Assembly (NCBI GenBank): GCA_016201285.1
Contig: JACQDE010000064.1
Span: 24,679 to 88,678 of the forward strand
Direction: 5' to 3'
Source: Acidobacteriota bacterium
GTDB lineage: Bacteria > Acidobacteriota > Terriglobia > Acidiferrales > UBA7541
Length of the DNA: 64,000 nt
The notes below the pieces were generated by a model. That model was not told the origin of the DNA, made no database searches, and was given only the letters and a program-made list of their open reading frames with translations. The position numbers and the translations under genes are program-made. Of the stretch, positions 42,931 through 51,682 are shown one piece after another (position 1 is the first letter of the stretch; the number at the start of each line of letters is the position of its first letter).

Positions 42931-45372
42931 ATGAGAATTTCTCGTCATGCTCGGCTGGTGCAATCCATTTTCCTTGTCTCCTCGTTTTGTTTCTGGCTGG
43001 CGGCCACCGCATCCGCGCAGGATGCTACACAGGTGTGGAACGCGCTGGCTCAGGCTTCCTTTGATCCGGCGAAGTCCGCGACCGCGGAAAACGTGGTCAT
43101 TCAGCATGACAGGATTCGCATCACCCTGCTTTCCGGCACGATCCAGTTTTCGCGAGTGGTTAACGGCGTTGTTTTTGGCGCGGCCTTTCGCGGCCGGGGC
43201 AAGGTCGAGATCGATCCACCGAACTCCCTCGAAGCCCACCAGCTTTATCTCTTCGTGGGAAATCCCAAGCTCAACCTGGAGTTCACCGACGCCGTCCTTT
43301 CATTCGCCGACGATACGCTCGCCCAGGTCACGCGGCAGGTGCGCTGGCTGCCCTCCCCGCCAGTCGACCTGGCTTCGCTTTACAACGGTCGCCAGCAGGA
43401 GCGCGAAGACGTCGGCGTCGAACTTCTCCCGCGTCTCTTCAAGAGCGTGCTCTCCGGCGACCCTAAGCGCACCGCCCTGTTTGCCGCCGACGTCAAGACG
43501 GCCGAGAAGGGCTGGGTCCACCTCCGCTTCGACGCCCTGCAGCCCGAAGAGATTCTCGTCGGACGCTTTGCGAATTGGGGCGGCGGTATTGGATTCGACA
43601 CCTGGATGAAATTCCCCGCCGGGGGAGTCAGCGCCGCGGATGCGTTTCGAGATCCCATGGCTCGGGAAGATTTCCTCATTCCGGACTATCGCATTGATGC
43701 CACCGTCACCGGTGGCGCCGAACTCTCAGCCGCCACTCGCCTGGCTCTCAGCTACCGCCATGCAGGAGAGCGCGTCTTTCTGTTCTTCCTCACGTCCAAC
43801 CTGCGCGTTGAATCCGTCAAAGATTCCAAAGGCGCGGCCCTGCCCTTCTTCCAGCCGCGCGAACAAAAAGACCGCAACCAGTCCTATGGCGACTATGTCG
43901 CAGTCGTGCTCCCCCAACCCACCCAGGCGGGTGCCGCCGATACGCTGGAATTCCGCTATGCCGGCAAGCGCGTCATCCGCAAAGTGGGCGCCGGAAATTT
44001 CTTCTGTCAAAGTTACGGCTGGTATCCGACCCTCGCCAATAGTTTTGCCACGCGCTCCAATTTCGATATGACTTTCCGCAGCCCGAAGAAATACACCCTG
44101 GTGGTGACCGGCCAGAAAGTCTCGGAAACCCCCGACGGCGACAACTTGCTCTCCACTTGGAAGAGCGAAATCCCGCTAGCGGTCGTAGGATTTGCCTTCG
44201 GAGACTACAAGCTGCAGGTAGAGAAAGTCGGCGCGATTGACGTCGAGGTCTATGCGAACCGCGATCCCGATGAAAACATGAACCTTATCAAAACGATTGT
44301 GGATCAACCCATGACCGGAATGGATCAGACCGGCTTTGGCATGCCCGCCATGGGCACGCTCAGTCCCGCCGCCATGGTCAAGACCATGGGCACCGAGTTG
44401 GCCAACACCGTCCGCGTCTTCGAGAAGTACTTCGGCCCCTTTCCCTTCAAGCGTCTCGCGGTGACCAACATCCCGTATGCCTACGGCCAGGGCTGGCCCA
44501 CACTCCTCTATCTTTCTGCTCTTTCTTTCCTCGACTCCACCCAGCGCAATGCCCTCGGCATCAAAGACCAGCTCGAATTGAGCGATTTCTTTCGCGCCCA
44601 CGAAAGTTCCCACCAATGGTGGGGGCACGCGGTGGGATGGAAGAGCTATCACGACCAGTGGCTTTCCGAAGGCTTCGCTCAGTTCTCCGGCAATCTCTAC
44701 ATTCAGTATCGTCAGGATGTCGGCGAGTATGTGAACCGCATCCGCCAGGACAAGCTCTACATGACCTCCGGCGATCTCCGCAGCCGTCAATATCAGTCGC
44801 TGGGGCCCGTCTGGATGGGGACGCGCCTCAGTTCCTCCGATGCCCCGCGCGGCTACAGCGCCGTCATTTATTACAAGGGCGGCCTGATCCTGCACATGCT
44901 GCGGATGATGATGTTTGACACGCGGGCCAAGGAACCGGATCAGCGGTTCATCGCCATGATGCAGGATTTCACTAAAACTTACTTCAACAAGCCCGCTTCG
45001 ACGGAAGACTTCAAGGCCGTCGCCGAAAAACACATCACGCCCAACCTGGACCTCGACGGCAACCGGCGCCTCGATTGGTTCTTCCGCCAGTACGTCTATG
45101 GCACTGGCATTCCGACCTACAACATGTACTACCAAGTGTCGGACAACGGCGATGGCAAGTGGAAAATCTCCGGGCGAATCGGCCAATCAGGCGTTCCGGA
45201 AGGCTGGAAGGATGCCCTCGCGCTTTACCAGCGCGTCGGTGGCAAGGTCACGCGGCTCGGTTGGATCACGGTGACGCAGAAGGATACGCCGTTCGACTTC
45301 GTCTTGCCCGCGAAACCCGAGAAGCTGCTGCTGAACCACAGCGAAGATACGCTGGCGGACATCAAGCAGTGA
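42931..45372 (+). CDS. Exported M1-family metallopeptidase
   Basis: The protein has 813 residues. A signal peptide (ISRHARLVQSIFLVSSFCFWLAATASAQ) precedes an N-terminal beta region and the gluzincin catalytic domain. The zinc motif is H557-E558-S-S-H561 with the third ligand E580 (WLSEGFAQF), 19 residues on, as in M1 aminopeptidases. The classical GxMEN exopeptidase motif is not obvious, so endopeptidase or other specificity is possible. AGGGAG is 10 nt before the ATG at 42931; the frame is open upstream because it overlaps the previous gene's end in another frame. It converges on the TldE-like gene; their stops are 20 bp apart around a hairpin. Confidence 0.9.
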   Translation: MRISRHARLVQSIFLVSSFCFWLAATASAQDATQVWNALAQASFDPAKSATAENVVIQHDRIRITLLSGTIQFSRVVNGVVFGAAFRGRGKVEIDPPNSLEAHQLYLFVGNPKLNLEFTDAVLSFADDTLAQVTRQVRWLPSPPVDLASLYNGRQQEREDVGVELLPRLFKSVLSGDPKRTALFAADVKTAEKGWVHLRFDALQPEEILVGRFANWGGGIGFDTWMKFPAGGVSAADAFRDPMAREDFLIPDYRIDATVTGGAELSAATRLALSYRHAGERVFLFFLTSNLRVESVKDSKGAALPFFQPREQKDRNQSYGDYVAVVLPQPTQAGAADTLEFRYAGKRVIRKVGAGNFFCQSYGWYPTLANSFATRSNFDMTFRSPKKYTLVVTGQKVSETPDGDNLLSTWKSEIPLAVVGFAFGDYKLQVEKVGAIDVEVYANRDPDENMNLIKTIVDQPMTGMDQTGFGMPAMGTLSPAAMVKTMGTELANTVRVFEKYFGPFPFKRLAVTNIPYAYGQGWPTLLYLSALSFLDSTQRNALGIKDQLELSDFFRAHESSHQWWGHAVGWKSYHDQWLSEGFAQFSGNLYIQYRQDVGEYVNRIRQDKLYMTSGDLRSRQYQSLGPVWMGTRLSSSDAPRGYSAVIYYKGGLILHMLRMMMFDTRAKEPDQRFIAMMQDFTKTYFNKPASTEDFKAVAEKHITPNLDLDGNRRLDWFFRQYVYGTGIPTYNMYYQVSDNGDGKWKISGRIGQSGVPEGWKDALALYQRVGGKVTRLGWITVTQKDTPFDFVLPAKPEKLLLNHSEDTLADIKQ

Positions 45373-45375
45373 CGT

Positions 45376-45393
45376 GTCCTGAAGCGTCGGGAC
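45376..45393. terminator. GTCCTGA-AGCG-TCGGGAC hairpin between convergent genes
   Basis: A near-perfect 7-bp stem (one G-T pair) fills the 20-bp gap between the M1 peptidase stop and the TldE-like stop and overlaps the latter. It is a variant of the dispersed palindrome and may act as a two-way terminator; no T-run is present. Confidence 0.45.
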
Positions 45394-47204
45394 TAATTCA
45401 TCGGCGGTGGTGGCACCAGCGGCGGCCTTCTCGGCTCGCCGCGCGCCCCGCGCACATCCACGTCCTCCAGCAGCAGCGACGGCGCAATCACCGTGCTGGG
45501 CAGCCCGCCCTGCGCCGACCCGAACGCCCCCAGCGCCGTTCCAGCGATACCCTGCGCCGGGTTCTGGTGGAAGGCGTACACCGCCGCGTCGTTCCCGATG
45601 CCTTCAATCTTCCGCAGCGCGCGCAGGTTGAGTCCCGCCAGCCGCGACCCGCGCATCAGTTCCTCGCGCCCGTCTGCCATATAGACGCGGTACACCAGCA
45701 GCGGCACGCGGTCCGCTCCCCCGCCGCCCGCGGACATGAACGCCTCCGCGAAATCATCCTGCCGTTGCGTGCTCAGCGCGGGGTTATCCATTTGCTTCAC
45801 CACGACGCACCACTCGCGGCCCGCCGCCTTGCACGCCTCGAGAAATTTCTTGCGCAGCACCGCCGGACTTTCGCCTTGCGACGACGCAAAGATGAGGTTG
45901 CTCATGGCCGGTCGCGGCTCGCTCAACCCCGCCGAGCGCCCGTGCCCGTTGGACCGGTTGAAGTCCCCTCCCGGCCGCCGCGACATCAATAAATTCTTCA
46001 GCGTGCCGTCCTCCACAATCGTTACTGGCTCGCCGCGCACGCTTTCCTCGTCCACATCGTAGCTGCCGATCAACGGCGTGCCTTTGTACTCCTTCACCGT
46101 CGGGTCGTCCCGCAGCGACACACCCTGCGGCAGCACCCGCGTGTTCAGGCGTCCCATCCATTCGCTTCGCCCGCCGAGCCGCTCCATCATCTGGTCAATC
46201 ATCGGCAACATGGAAAGCGGCGGCCGCGCCCCGGAAATCGAAGGCCCCAGCATCTGCGCCAGCAGCGCGGCGCTGGCCTGCGCGTCGAACAGCACCGGGC
46301 CGGCGTAGTCCTGCGCCGGCGGGCTCGCCCGCAGCGTCACCAACTCGCGGCTCATCCGGTCGAGTTCCCCGCGCACCTGCGCCACCGCCGGCAATGCCGC
46401 CGGCCGCGGTGCGTAGGTGCTGTAGAAATGATGCAGCCCCATGCCGTCTTCCGGCGCCTGCGTATCCGCGCTCGCCTCGATCGCCGCCAGGCTCCGCGAA
46501 GTCCGCATCTGCGTCCCTTCACTGTTCATCAAGTAGGTGGTCGCGTAGATCAGGTAGTACGTCACCCGCGTGGAGTGCAGTTCCGGGTAGCTGCGGAACG
46601 CCGCGGAAACGGCCTTGGCTTCGTCTTCCCAGTTCCGCGTGGTCCAATCCGGCTCCACGCGCGCGTCCACCTTCACCAGCGGCTCCACCCGCGAGAAGTC
46701 CGGAATGTCCGGCTGCCGCGCCAGGCTCTGGATGTAGCCGCGCTTCCGCGAGAGCCGCACTAGCGCTTCCTTGTACGCCTGGTCGGTGGCCAGCCACAGG
46801 TCCTGCCGCAGCGAGTCGTAGTCGCGGTCAATGCCCACCTGCCCGGTGGAGCCGATGAACCCGCGGAAGCCGTCGTCACTCACGAAGTTCGAGCTGTCCA
46901 GCATGTAGTCGCCCACGCGCACGTCCACGCTCATGAACCGGTTCCGCCCCGTCGTGCTCCCCAGCAGCGCTCCAAACGAAGCCGTTGCCGTGCGCACGTT
47001 CACGTCCAGCAGCCGGTACTCGATGTAGAACGGCCGCTCCTGGTTCTCGATGCGCAGCCGCGCCTTCGACCGCTCGAGCTCGTCGCGCATCGCCCGCAGC
47101 GTCTGGTCCGCGTCCCCGGGCTGCACCTGCGCAAAGACCGGCGCGGCGAAAGCCGCCAGCGCCATCATCAACGCCAAGCGCGCAATCCAATTCACTCGGC
47201 TCAC
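45393..47204 (-). CDS. Exported TldE/PmbA-like protein (TldD homologue without zinc motif)
   Basis: The protein has 603 residues. The GTG at 47204 overlaps the TldD stop (GTGA) and starts a signal peptide (WIARLALMMALAAFAAPVFAQ). The rest aligns by pattern with the upstream TldD: SYDVDEESVRGEPVTIVEDGTLKNLLMSRRPGGDFNRSNGHGR, and LVYRVYMADGREELMRGSRLAGLNLRALRKIEGIGNDAAVY. Where TldD has HEXXXH it reads VLFDAQASAALLAQML, so the metal site is lost, as in TldE, the non-catalytic partner of TldD. TldD/TldE cut unstructured peptides, including RiPP leader peptides, normally in the cytosol; here both carry signal peptides. Confidence 0.85.
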   Translation of the reverse strand: MSRVNWIARLALMMALAAFAAPVFAQVQPGDADQTLRAMRDELERSKARLRIENQERPFYIEYRLLDVNVRTATASFGALLGSTTGRNRFMSVDVRVGDYMLDSSNFVSDDGFRGFIGSTGQVGIDRDYDSLRQDLWLATDQAYKEALVRLSRKRGYIQSLARQPDIPDFSRVEPLVKVDARVEPDWTTRNWEDEAKAVSAAFRSYPELHSTRVTYYLIYATTYLMNSEGTQMRTSRSLAAIEASADTQAPEDGMGLHHFYSTYAPRPAALPAVAQVRGELDRMSRELVTLRASPPAQDYAGPVLFDAQASAALLAQMLGPSISGARPPLSMLPMIDQMMERLGGRSEWMGRLNTRVLPQGVSLRDDPTVKEYKGTPLIGSYDVDEESVRGEPVTIVEDGTLKNLLMSRRPGGDFNRSNGHGRSAGLSEPRPAMSNLIFASSQGESPAVLRKKFLEACKAAGREWCVVVKQMDNPALSTQRQDDFAEAFMSAGGGGADRVPLLVYRVYMADGREELMRGSRLAGLNLRALRKIEGIGNDAAVYAFHQNPAQGIAGTALGAFGSAQGGLPSTVIAPSLLLEDVDVRGARGEPRRPPLVPPPPMN

Positions 47205-49018
47205 GGGCGCACCCCTTTCACTGGATCGTGGCTCGGATGCGGCAAGATCGGCGGCTTGTCCGTTGAGGTCTCCTTCTTTTGCACCTCCATCTCCGTAATC
47301 AACATCGCCGGCGCCACCGCCGACACCGGCACCCAGCCCGATTCCGCGCCGCAATACCCGTTGAACACCTCCGGTGTGTCGCCCGTCGCCGCAATTTTCG
47401 TCAGCGACACCAGCGGCGTCCCGCCGATGTCCACCCCGCGCACCAGTTCATCCGGCCGTCCATCGGCATACACCTTGTACACAACCAGTGGTTGCACTTG
47501 GAACGCCTGCGGCAGCCCCCGCGCCGTGTTCGTGAACCCGCCTGCGATGTCGTCAATCACCAGCCCGAACGGCTTGTCCTGCTTCTTGATCTCCGCGATC
47601 AGCGCCTGCCGCAGCTCCGCGTTGGTGATCTTCTTCTCGCTGCGGACGATCAGGTTCCCTTGCCGCGCCACCGGGTTGTAGCCCACCTGCCGCCGCCCGT
47701 GTCCGTTGGAGTTCGGAAAGCCCACCAGCGGCGAGCGCGACATCAGGAAGTTCCGCAGCACGCCCTTTTCCACCAGCGGCACCCGCTGCGCCTGCAATCC
47801 CTCGTCGTCGTAGGGATAGTGGCCGAGAAGGTCTTGCTTGCCCACGCGCTTCGTCGTCGGGTCGTCGTCAATCGAGAGGAACGCCGGCAGAATTTGCTCG
47901 CCCACCTTCCGCGCAAACGTCTGCCCTTCGTTCACGTCCTTCTGCCTGTGACCCTCGGCGCGGTGCCCGAACACTTCGTGGAAGAACACCGCCGCCGCCC
48001 GGCCCGTCAGCATCACCGGCCCGGCGAACGGCTCCACCAGCGGCGCCACGCGCAACTTCTCCGTCTCGCCGATCAACTGTTTGATTTGCGACGTCACCGC
48101 GGCATCGTCCGGCGCACCCGCCGCATCGGTCCAGTCAAAGTTCGCGTAGCGGTTGATGTCCATGCCGTCTTCGGCCTTGCCTTGCACCTGCAGCTCCAGC
48201 CGGTAGCGCGTCTGCCCGAACTGCAGCCGCGTCCCGTCGCTGTTCGCCTGGTACTCGTTTTCCGCCACCGCGCTGAACGTCACAATGGAGTTCAGCACCG
48301 CCGCCGATCCGCGGAACATCCGCGTGTACGCCCGCACCCGCTCCTCCCACGGATTCCGTTCGATCCGGAAGCTCGCCTGCGGCCCGAAGTAGGTCTGCGG
48401 TTTTTCCTTCGAAAAATCCGGCGCCTGTGTCTCCGCTGTCTCTGCCTTCACTTCCTTGCCGGTGCGGATCTGGATCAGCGCTTCGGCCGCTTCGCGGTAT
48501 TCGCGGTCGGTTTGCAGCCAGATCATCCGCCGCAGCACTGGCACGTCGTCCTCGATGGGCACCGCCACCGCGCCGCCGAAGCCAAAGCGGTCCCGCTCGC
48601 CCACCTTCCGCGTGTTGTCCAGTTCGTGGCTCCCCACGCGCACCTGCACCTGCAGGTACCGCGACTTCGTCTCCTGGCTGTTCAGCAGCGCCCCGTTCGA
48701 ACCCATCACCTCCACACGCGTCTGGTCGGTCACCGCATAGCCAATAAAGTAGGCCGGCGGGTCCGCCTTGCGCGTGTTCGTCAACACCCCCATCGAGCGC
48801 TCCAGTTCTGCCTCCATCGCCGCCAGCACTGGTGATTTCTCCGCTGCCGTCTTTTCCGCGGCCGTGGCTGCCGCGCCGCGCTTGACGCCCGTCCCGACGC
48901 TTCGGGACTCTCGCGGGAGCGGAAGTGCCGTCCCGCTTTGCGGGATGGCCGCAAGCGCCACCAGCGCGATCCAGGCTCCGGCTAAGGTTCGAACACTTCG
49001 AAGGGAAGCTGGCTTCAT
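47201..49018 (-). CDS. tldD: Exported TldD-family zinc metalloprotease
   Basis: The protein has 605 residues. A signal-like N-terminus (MKPASLRSVRTLAGAWIALVALAAI) is unusual for TldD. The zinc motif is HEVFGH (347-352) with AEGHRQKDVNEGQ after it; PYDDEGLQAQRVPLVEKGVLRNFLMSR and NSNGHGRRQVGYNPVARQGNLIV are family landmarks. It probably pairs with the TldE-like product, whose start overlaps its stop. GGAAGGA before the ATG at 49018 fixes the start. Residues about 37-42 (SRSVGT) are encoded by a copy of the dispersed palindrome (48891-48908), in the poorly conserved region after the signal peptide. Divergent from the oxidoreductase gene at 49134. Confidence 0.9.
   Translation of the reverse strand: MKPASLRSVRTLAGAWIALVALAAIPQSGTALPLPRESRSVGTGVKRGAAATAAEKTAAEKSPVLAAMEAELERSMGVLTNTRKADPPAYFIGYAVTDQTRVEVMGSNGALLNSQETKSRYLQVQVRVGSHELDNTRKVGERDRFGFGGAVAVPIEDDVPVLRRMIWLQTDREYREAAEALIQIRTGKEVKAETAETQAPDFSKEKPQTYFGPQASFRIERNPWEERVRAYTRMFRGSAAVLNSIVTFSAVAENEYQANSDGTRLQFGQTRYRLELQVQGKAEDGMDINRYANFDWTDAAGAPDDAAVTSQIKQLIGETEKLRVAPLVEPFAGPVMLTGRAAAVFFHEVFGHRAEGHRQKDVNEGQTFARKVGEQILPAFLSIDDDPTTKRVGKQDLLGHYPYDDEGLQAQRVPLVEKGVLRNFLMSRSPLVGFPNSNGHGRRQVGYNPVARQGNLIVRSEKKITNAELRQALIAEIKKQDKPFGLVIDDIAGGFTNTARGLPQAFQVQPLVVYKVYADGRPDELVRGVDIGGTPLVSLTKIAATGDTPEVFNGYCGAESGWVPVSAVAPAMLITEMEVQKKETSTDKPPILPHPSHDPVKGVRP
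48891..48908. repeat. Dispersed palindrome GTCCCGA-CGCT-TCGGGAC, copy in tldD
   Basis: A 7-bp perfect inverted repeat with a 4-nt centre, inside the codons of the variable N-terminal region of TldD. Confidence 0.6.
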
Positions 49019-49133
49019 CTGTCGTCCTTCCTGATGGGGTGCAAAGTTATATAGTGTATGCTGTGCTGTGTACCTTGTCGAGTCTGCCCGCCCGCAGTCC
49101 CGAAGCTTGGGAACCACGGGTCACTGAGGTTCG

Positions 49134-50165
49134 ATGCGCGCAATCGTCGTTCGGCGGTATGGTTCTCCGGAAGTTTTTGAGCTCCGGGATCTGCCCGATC
49201 CCCAACTGAAACCCGGCCAGGTGCTCATCCGCGTCAAGGCCGCCGGCATCAACTTTGCCGACATTCTCTCCCGCATGGGCCTCTACGGCGGCGTTCCTAA
49301 GCCTCCGTTTGTCCCCGGCCTCGAGGTTGCCGGCATTATCGAGGACATAGCCTCCAGCCTGCCGCCTCAAGCCGCTAATCTTCAGAAAGGCGTACGCGTC
49401 GCTGCCCTCACGAAATTCAGGGGCTATGCCGAACTCGTCGCCGTCCCCGCCCTGCAAGTGTTTCCCGTTCCGGACAGCGTTTCGTTCGAAGACGCCGCGG
49501 CCATGCCCGTCAATTACCTCACCGCTTACCATTCGATGTTTCAGATGGGCAATCTGCAAGCGGGCGACCGCATTTTGATTCACGCTGCCGCCGGAGGCGT
49601 CGGCATCGCCGCCGTCCAACTCGCCAAAGCTCGCAACCTCGTCATCTTCGGCACCGCGGGGCCCGCCAAGCAGGACTACCTGCGCAGTATCGGCGTGCAC
49701 TATCCGATTGACTACAGCAAGGAAGATTTCGTCGAGGTCGTCCGTCGCGTCGCGCCCGACGGGATCGAGCTGGCCTTCGACGCCGTGGGCGGCGATTATT
49801 TCAAGCGCAGCCAGCGCTGCCTCGGTCCGTGCGGCCGCCTGGTGGTGTACGGCTTCTCCGCCGCGGTCGGCCCGGACGGCAAGCGCAGCCTCTGGCGCAT
49901 CGCCAAAGCTCTCCTCCAAACGCGCCTCTACCACCCGCTGCCCATGATTGACCGGAATCTCGCCGTCATCGGCGTTCATCTCGGCCGCATGATGGGTCGC
50001 GAAGCTCTGATGAAAAAAGAGATGGATGAGATTCTTGGGATGTACGAGGCCGGAGAAGTCAAGCCGGTCATCGGAAAATCATTTCCGCTCGAACAGGCCG
50101 CCGACGCCCACCGCTTCATCCACGCCCGCCAGAACATCGGCAAAGTACTGCTCACCGTCTCTTGA
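49134..50165 (+). CDS. MDR-superfamily quinone oxidoreductase-like protein
   Basis: The protein has 343 residues, a zinc-free medium-chain dehydrogenase/reductase of the NADPH:quinone reductase/VAT-1-like branch. MRAIVVRRYGSPEVFELRDLPDP, VKAAGINFADILSRMGLYGG and the nucleotide-binding AAAGGVGIAAVQLAK (about 149-163) are typical. No structural zinc cysteines are seen. It probably reduces quinones or enones with NADPH; the substrate is unknown. It is transcribed away from tldD; a T/A-rich stretch (AGTTATATAGTGTATG) in the 115-bp gap is the likely divergent promoter area. No strong ribosome-binding site precedes the ATG. Confidence 0.85.
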   Translation: MRAIVVRRYGSPEVFELRDLPDPQLKPGQVLIRVKAAGINFADILSRMGLYGGVPKPPFVPGLEVAGIIEDIASSLPPQAANLQKGVRVAALTKFRGYAELVAVPALQVFPVPDSVSFEDAAAMPVNYLTAYHSMFQMGNLQAGDRILIHAAAGGVGIAAVQLAKARNLVIFGTAGPAKQDYLRSIGVHYPIDYSKEDFVEVVRRVAPDGIELAFDAVGGDYFKRSQRCLGPCGRLVVYGFSAAVGPDGKRSLWRIAKALLQTRLYHPLPMIDRNLAVIGVHLGRMMGREALMKKEMDEILGMYEAGEVKPVIGKSFPLEQAADAHRFIHARQNIGKVLLTVS

Positions 50166-50217
50166 TTCCTCGCTGCTGCTGATCCTCACGGGGGTTGTCT
50201 TTTCCCTGGCCCCTGCC

Positions 50218-50985
50218 TCACTGCGGTTTCGCAAACACTCCCGCATCCACCGTTGGATTTATCTTCACTTCGGTCACCGTCTGGTCGGAGAATAGCGATC
50301 CATCGCGGTACGTCACCCAGCGGTACGGAAACTTCACGCCCTCGACCTCCCGGAAATCGCTCCACCGCCGCTCTTCTTCCACCGCCCCCTGCATCGTCAG
50401 CGCGCGGTACTTCGCCGCCACCAGCATCTTCGCCGCCGCATCGAAATAGAGCTTCACCTTGCCTGTCGGCCCGTTCCATTCCACTAGCCACGTCTTCTGG
50501 CCCGCCACTTCTTTCTCGCCGATGAACTCCGCCTCCGCCTTCCCGGCCAGGCTTTTCTTGTAGAGACCGAACCCGCCGATGAGGTTGATGCTGCGCCCCG
50601 TTTCCTCGATCAGATCGGCCGGCAGGTCAAACGTTCCCTGCGCCGAGGAAATCCAGGCGCTCTTCCCGTCGAACCCGGTCAGGATCGTTCCGATGGCCAG
50701 CGCGTTTTCCGTCCGCACCTTGTCGGGATAGGCGACGACAACCTCCACCTCGACCGTTGTGGGTCCCATCGGCGTGTTGACGTCTCCCGCCGACTTGAAT
50801 TCGATGCTCTCAAGTTTCTTCACCCTCTCACCACCTGCCGCGGCCGTCGCCTCGGAGAGGATTTCCGCTCCCCGCTTCGCCGCATTCGTCCCGCTCTGCG
50901 CCTGCGCCACCAGCCCGGCTATGCTACCGGCCCCGAACATCATCGCCACGCACAGCACAATCGAAAGAACCTGATTGCGTCTCAT
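50218..50985 (-). CDS. Secreted protein with LolA-like fold, unknown role
   Basis: The protein has 255 residues from the ATG at 50985 (MRRNQVLSIVLCVAMMFGAGSIAGLVAQA, signal peptide). The mature part starts AEILSEATAAAGGERVKKLESIEFKSAG, the opening of outer-membrane-lipoprotein-sorting-like (LolA/LolB-type) domains, often found fused to M16 peptidases. It continues through AYPDKVRTE, KTWLVEWNGPTGKVKLYFDAAAKMLVAAKYR and VEGVKFPYRWVTYRDG. It could bind lipids or lipoproteins in the periplasm, but it lacks the genes of a Lol pathway around it. It converges on the oxidoreductase gene. Confidence 0.75.
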   Translation of the reverse strand: MRRNQVLSIVLCVAMMFGAGSIAGLVAQAQSGTNAAKRGAEILSEATAAAGGERVKKLESIEFKSAGDVNTPMGPTTVEVEVVVAYPDKVRTENALAIGTILTGFDGKSAWISSAQGTFDLPADLIEETGRSINLIGGFGLYKKSLAGKAEAEFIGEKEVAGQKTWLVEWNGPTGKVKLYFDAAAKMLVAAKYRALTMQGAVEEERRWSDFREVEGVKFPYRWVTYRDGSLFSDQTVTEVKINPTVDAGVFAKPQ

Positions 50986-51129
50986 TGCTGCTGCCTCCAC
51001 CCGCGGTGTTTACCTGTCGGCCTTCGACCCTCTCGCTTTTCGGATGATTCTTTGTCCTCTCGGTTTGTCCCTGCTTCTGGCTTTCCCCTGGTTCTGGCTT
51101 CGCAGGGCCCATTCTTTCATTCCTACGTT

Positions 51130-51244
51130 CTTTCCGCCCTTGAAATTTCGAATCTGCAATCCGCAATCTCCCCCTTCCCCTGTCGGACGTTTCCCCGCCG
51201 AGAATTTCCCACTCTTTAACCCTTTAACTTTTTCACTCTTTTCT
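51130..51244. repeat. Pyrimidine-rich low-complexity tract
   Basis: A C/T-rich stretch including TTTAACCCTTTAACTTTTTC lies upstream of the small basic protein gene. It is poorer in G than its surroundings and resembles the tract at 22800-22866 (TCTGCAACTCTGTAACTCTT). No ORF is supported. Confidence 0.45.
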
Positions 51245-51253
51245 TGCTAAGAT
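51245..51253 (+). promoter_or_regulatory. Extended -10 element TGCTAAGAT
   Basis: A TGCTANNNT-type extended -10, 48 nt upstream of the small basic protein gene, at the end of the pyrimidine-rich tract. Confidence 0.45.
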
Positions 51254-51301
51254 GTCGCCCCTGAATCGTCGGGGCAGCCGGACCGCCCCCGGGAGGCACA
51301 G

Positions 51302-51535
51302 ATGGCGAAAAAGACCGGACTCACCAAGGCCGCCGCGGCCATTGGCACCACGATCGGCGCCGCCGAGCGCACCGCCCGCGAAGCAGGCGAAATCGCGATG
51401 GAAACCTCGAAGGAATTGCAGAAGGCCGCGAAGGCCACCTCGAAAGAAGTGCAGAAGAAGGCCAAGGCCCTCGGCGAGGAATTGAAGAAGACGCAGAAAA
51501 AACTCAAAAAGGTCCTCGCCAAGGTCCGTAAGTAG
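51302..51535 (+). CDS. Small Lys/Ala-rich helical protein, histone-H1-like composition
   Basis: The protein has 77 residues. MAKKTGLTKAAAAIGTTIGAAE is followed by a continuous amphipathic, Lys/Glu-rich helix (KELQKAAKATSKEVQKKAKA, then EELKKTQKKLKKVLAKV). About a quarter of residues are Lys. The composition resembles bacterial histone-H1-like or small coiled-coil proteins, so DNA, RNA or membrane binding is possible; no specific family is recognised. GGGAGG 8 nt before the ATG is a good ribosome-binding site. The Sec-peroxiredoxin gene follows 147 bp downstream. Confidence 0.7.
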   Translation: MAKKTGLTKAAAAIGTTIGAAERTAREAGEIAMETSKELQKAAKATSKEVQKKAKALGEELKKTQKKLKKVLAKVRK

Positions 51536-51682
51536 ACAGCCTGCCCCGGCGGGCCGTCCTCTGGCGGCGATTGTGGAGTACGGCTCCGTCCGGGCACTCG
51601 GACTCGCTTCTCCGCGAATCTTTTTTTGCCGGCGGCACATCTAACCTCGCACAAGAGTTTTTCGTTCCGGAGGAATCTGAGG

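Noticed and set aside
47279..48835. 518-residue His/Arg-rich plus-strand open frame under tldD
   Set aside because: Shadow of tldD, which has its zinc motif, signal peptide and ribosome-binding site.
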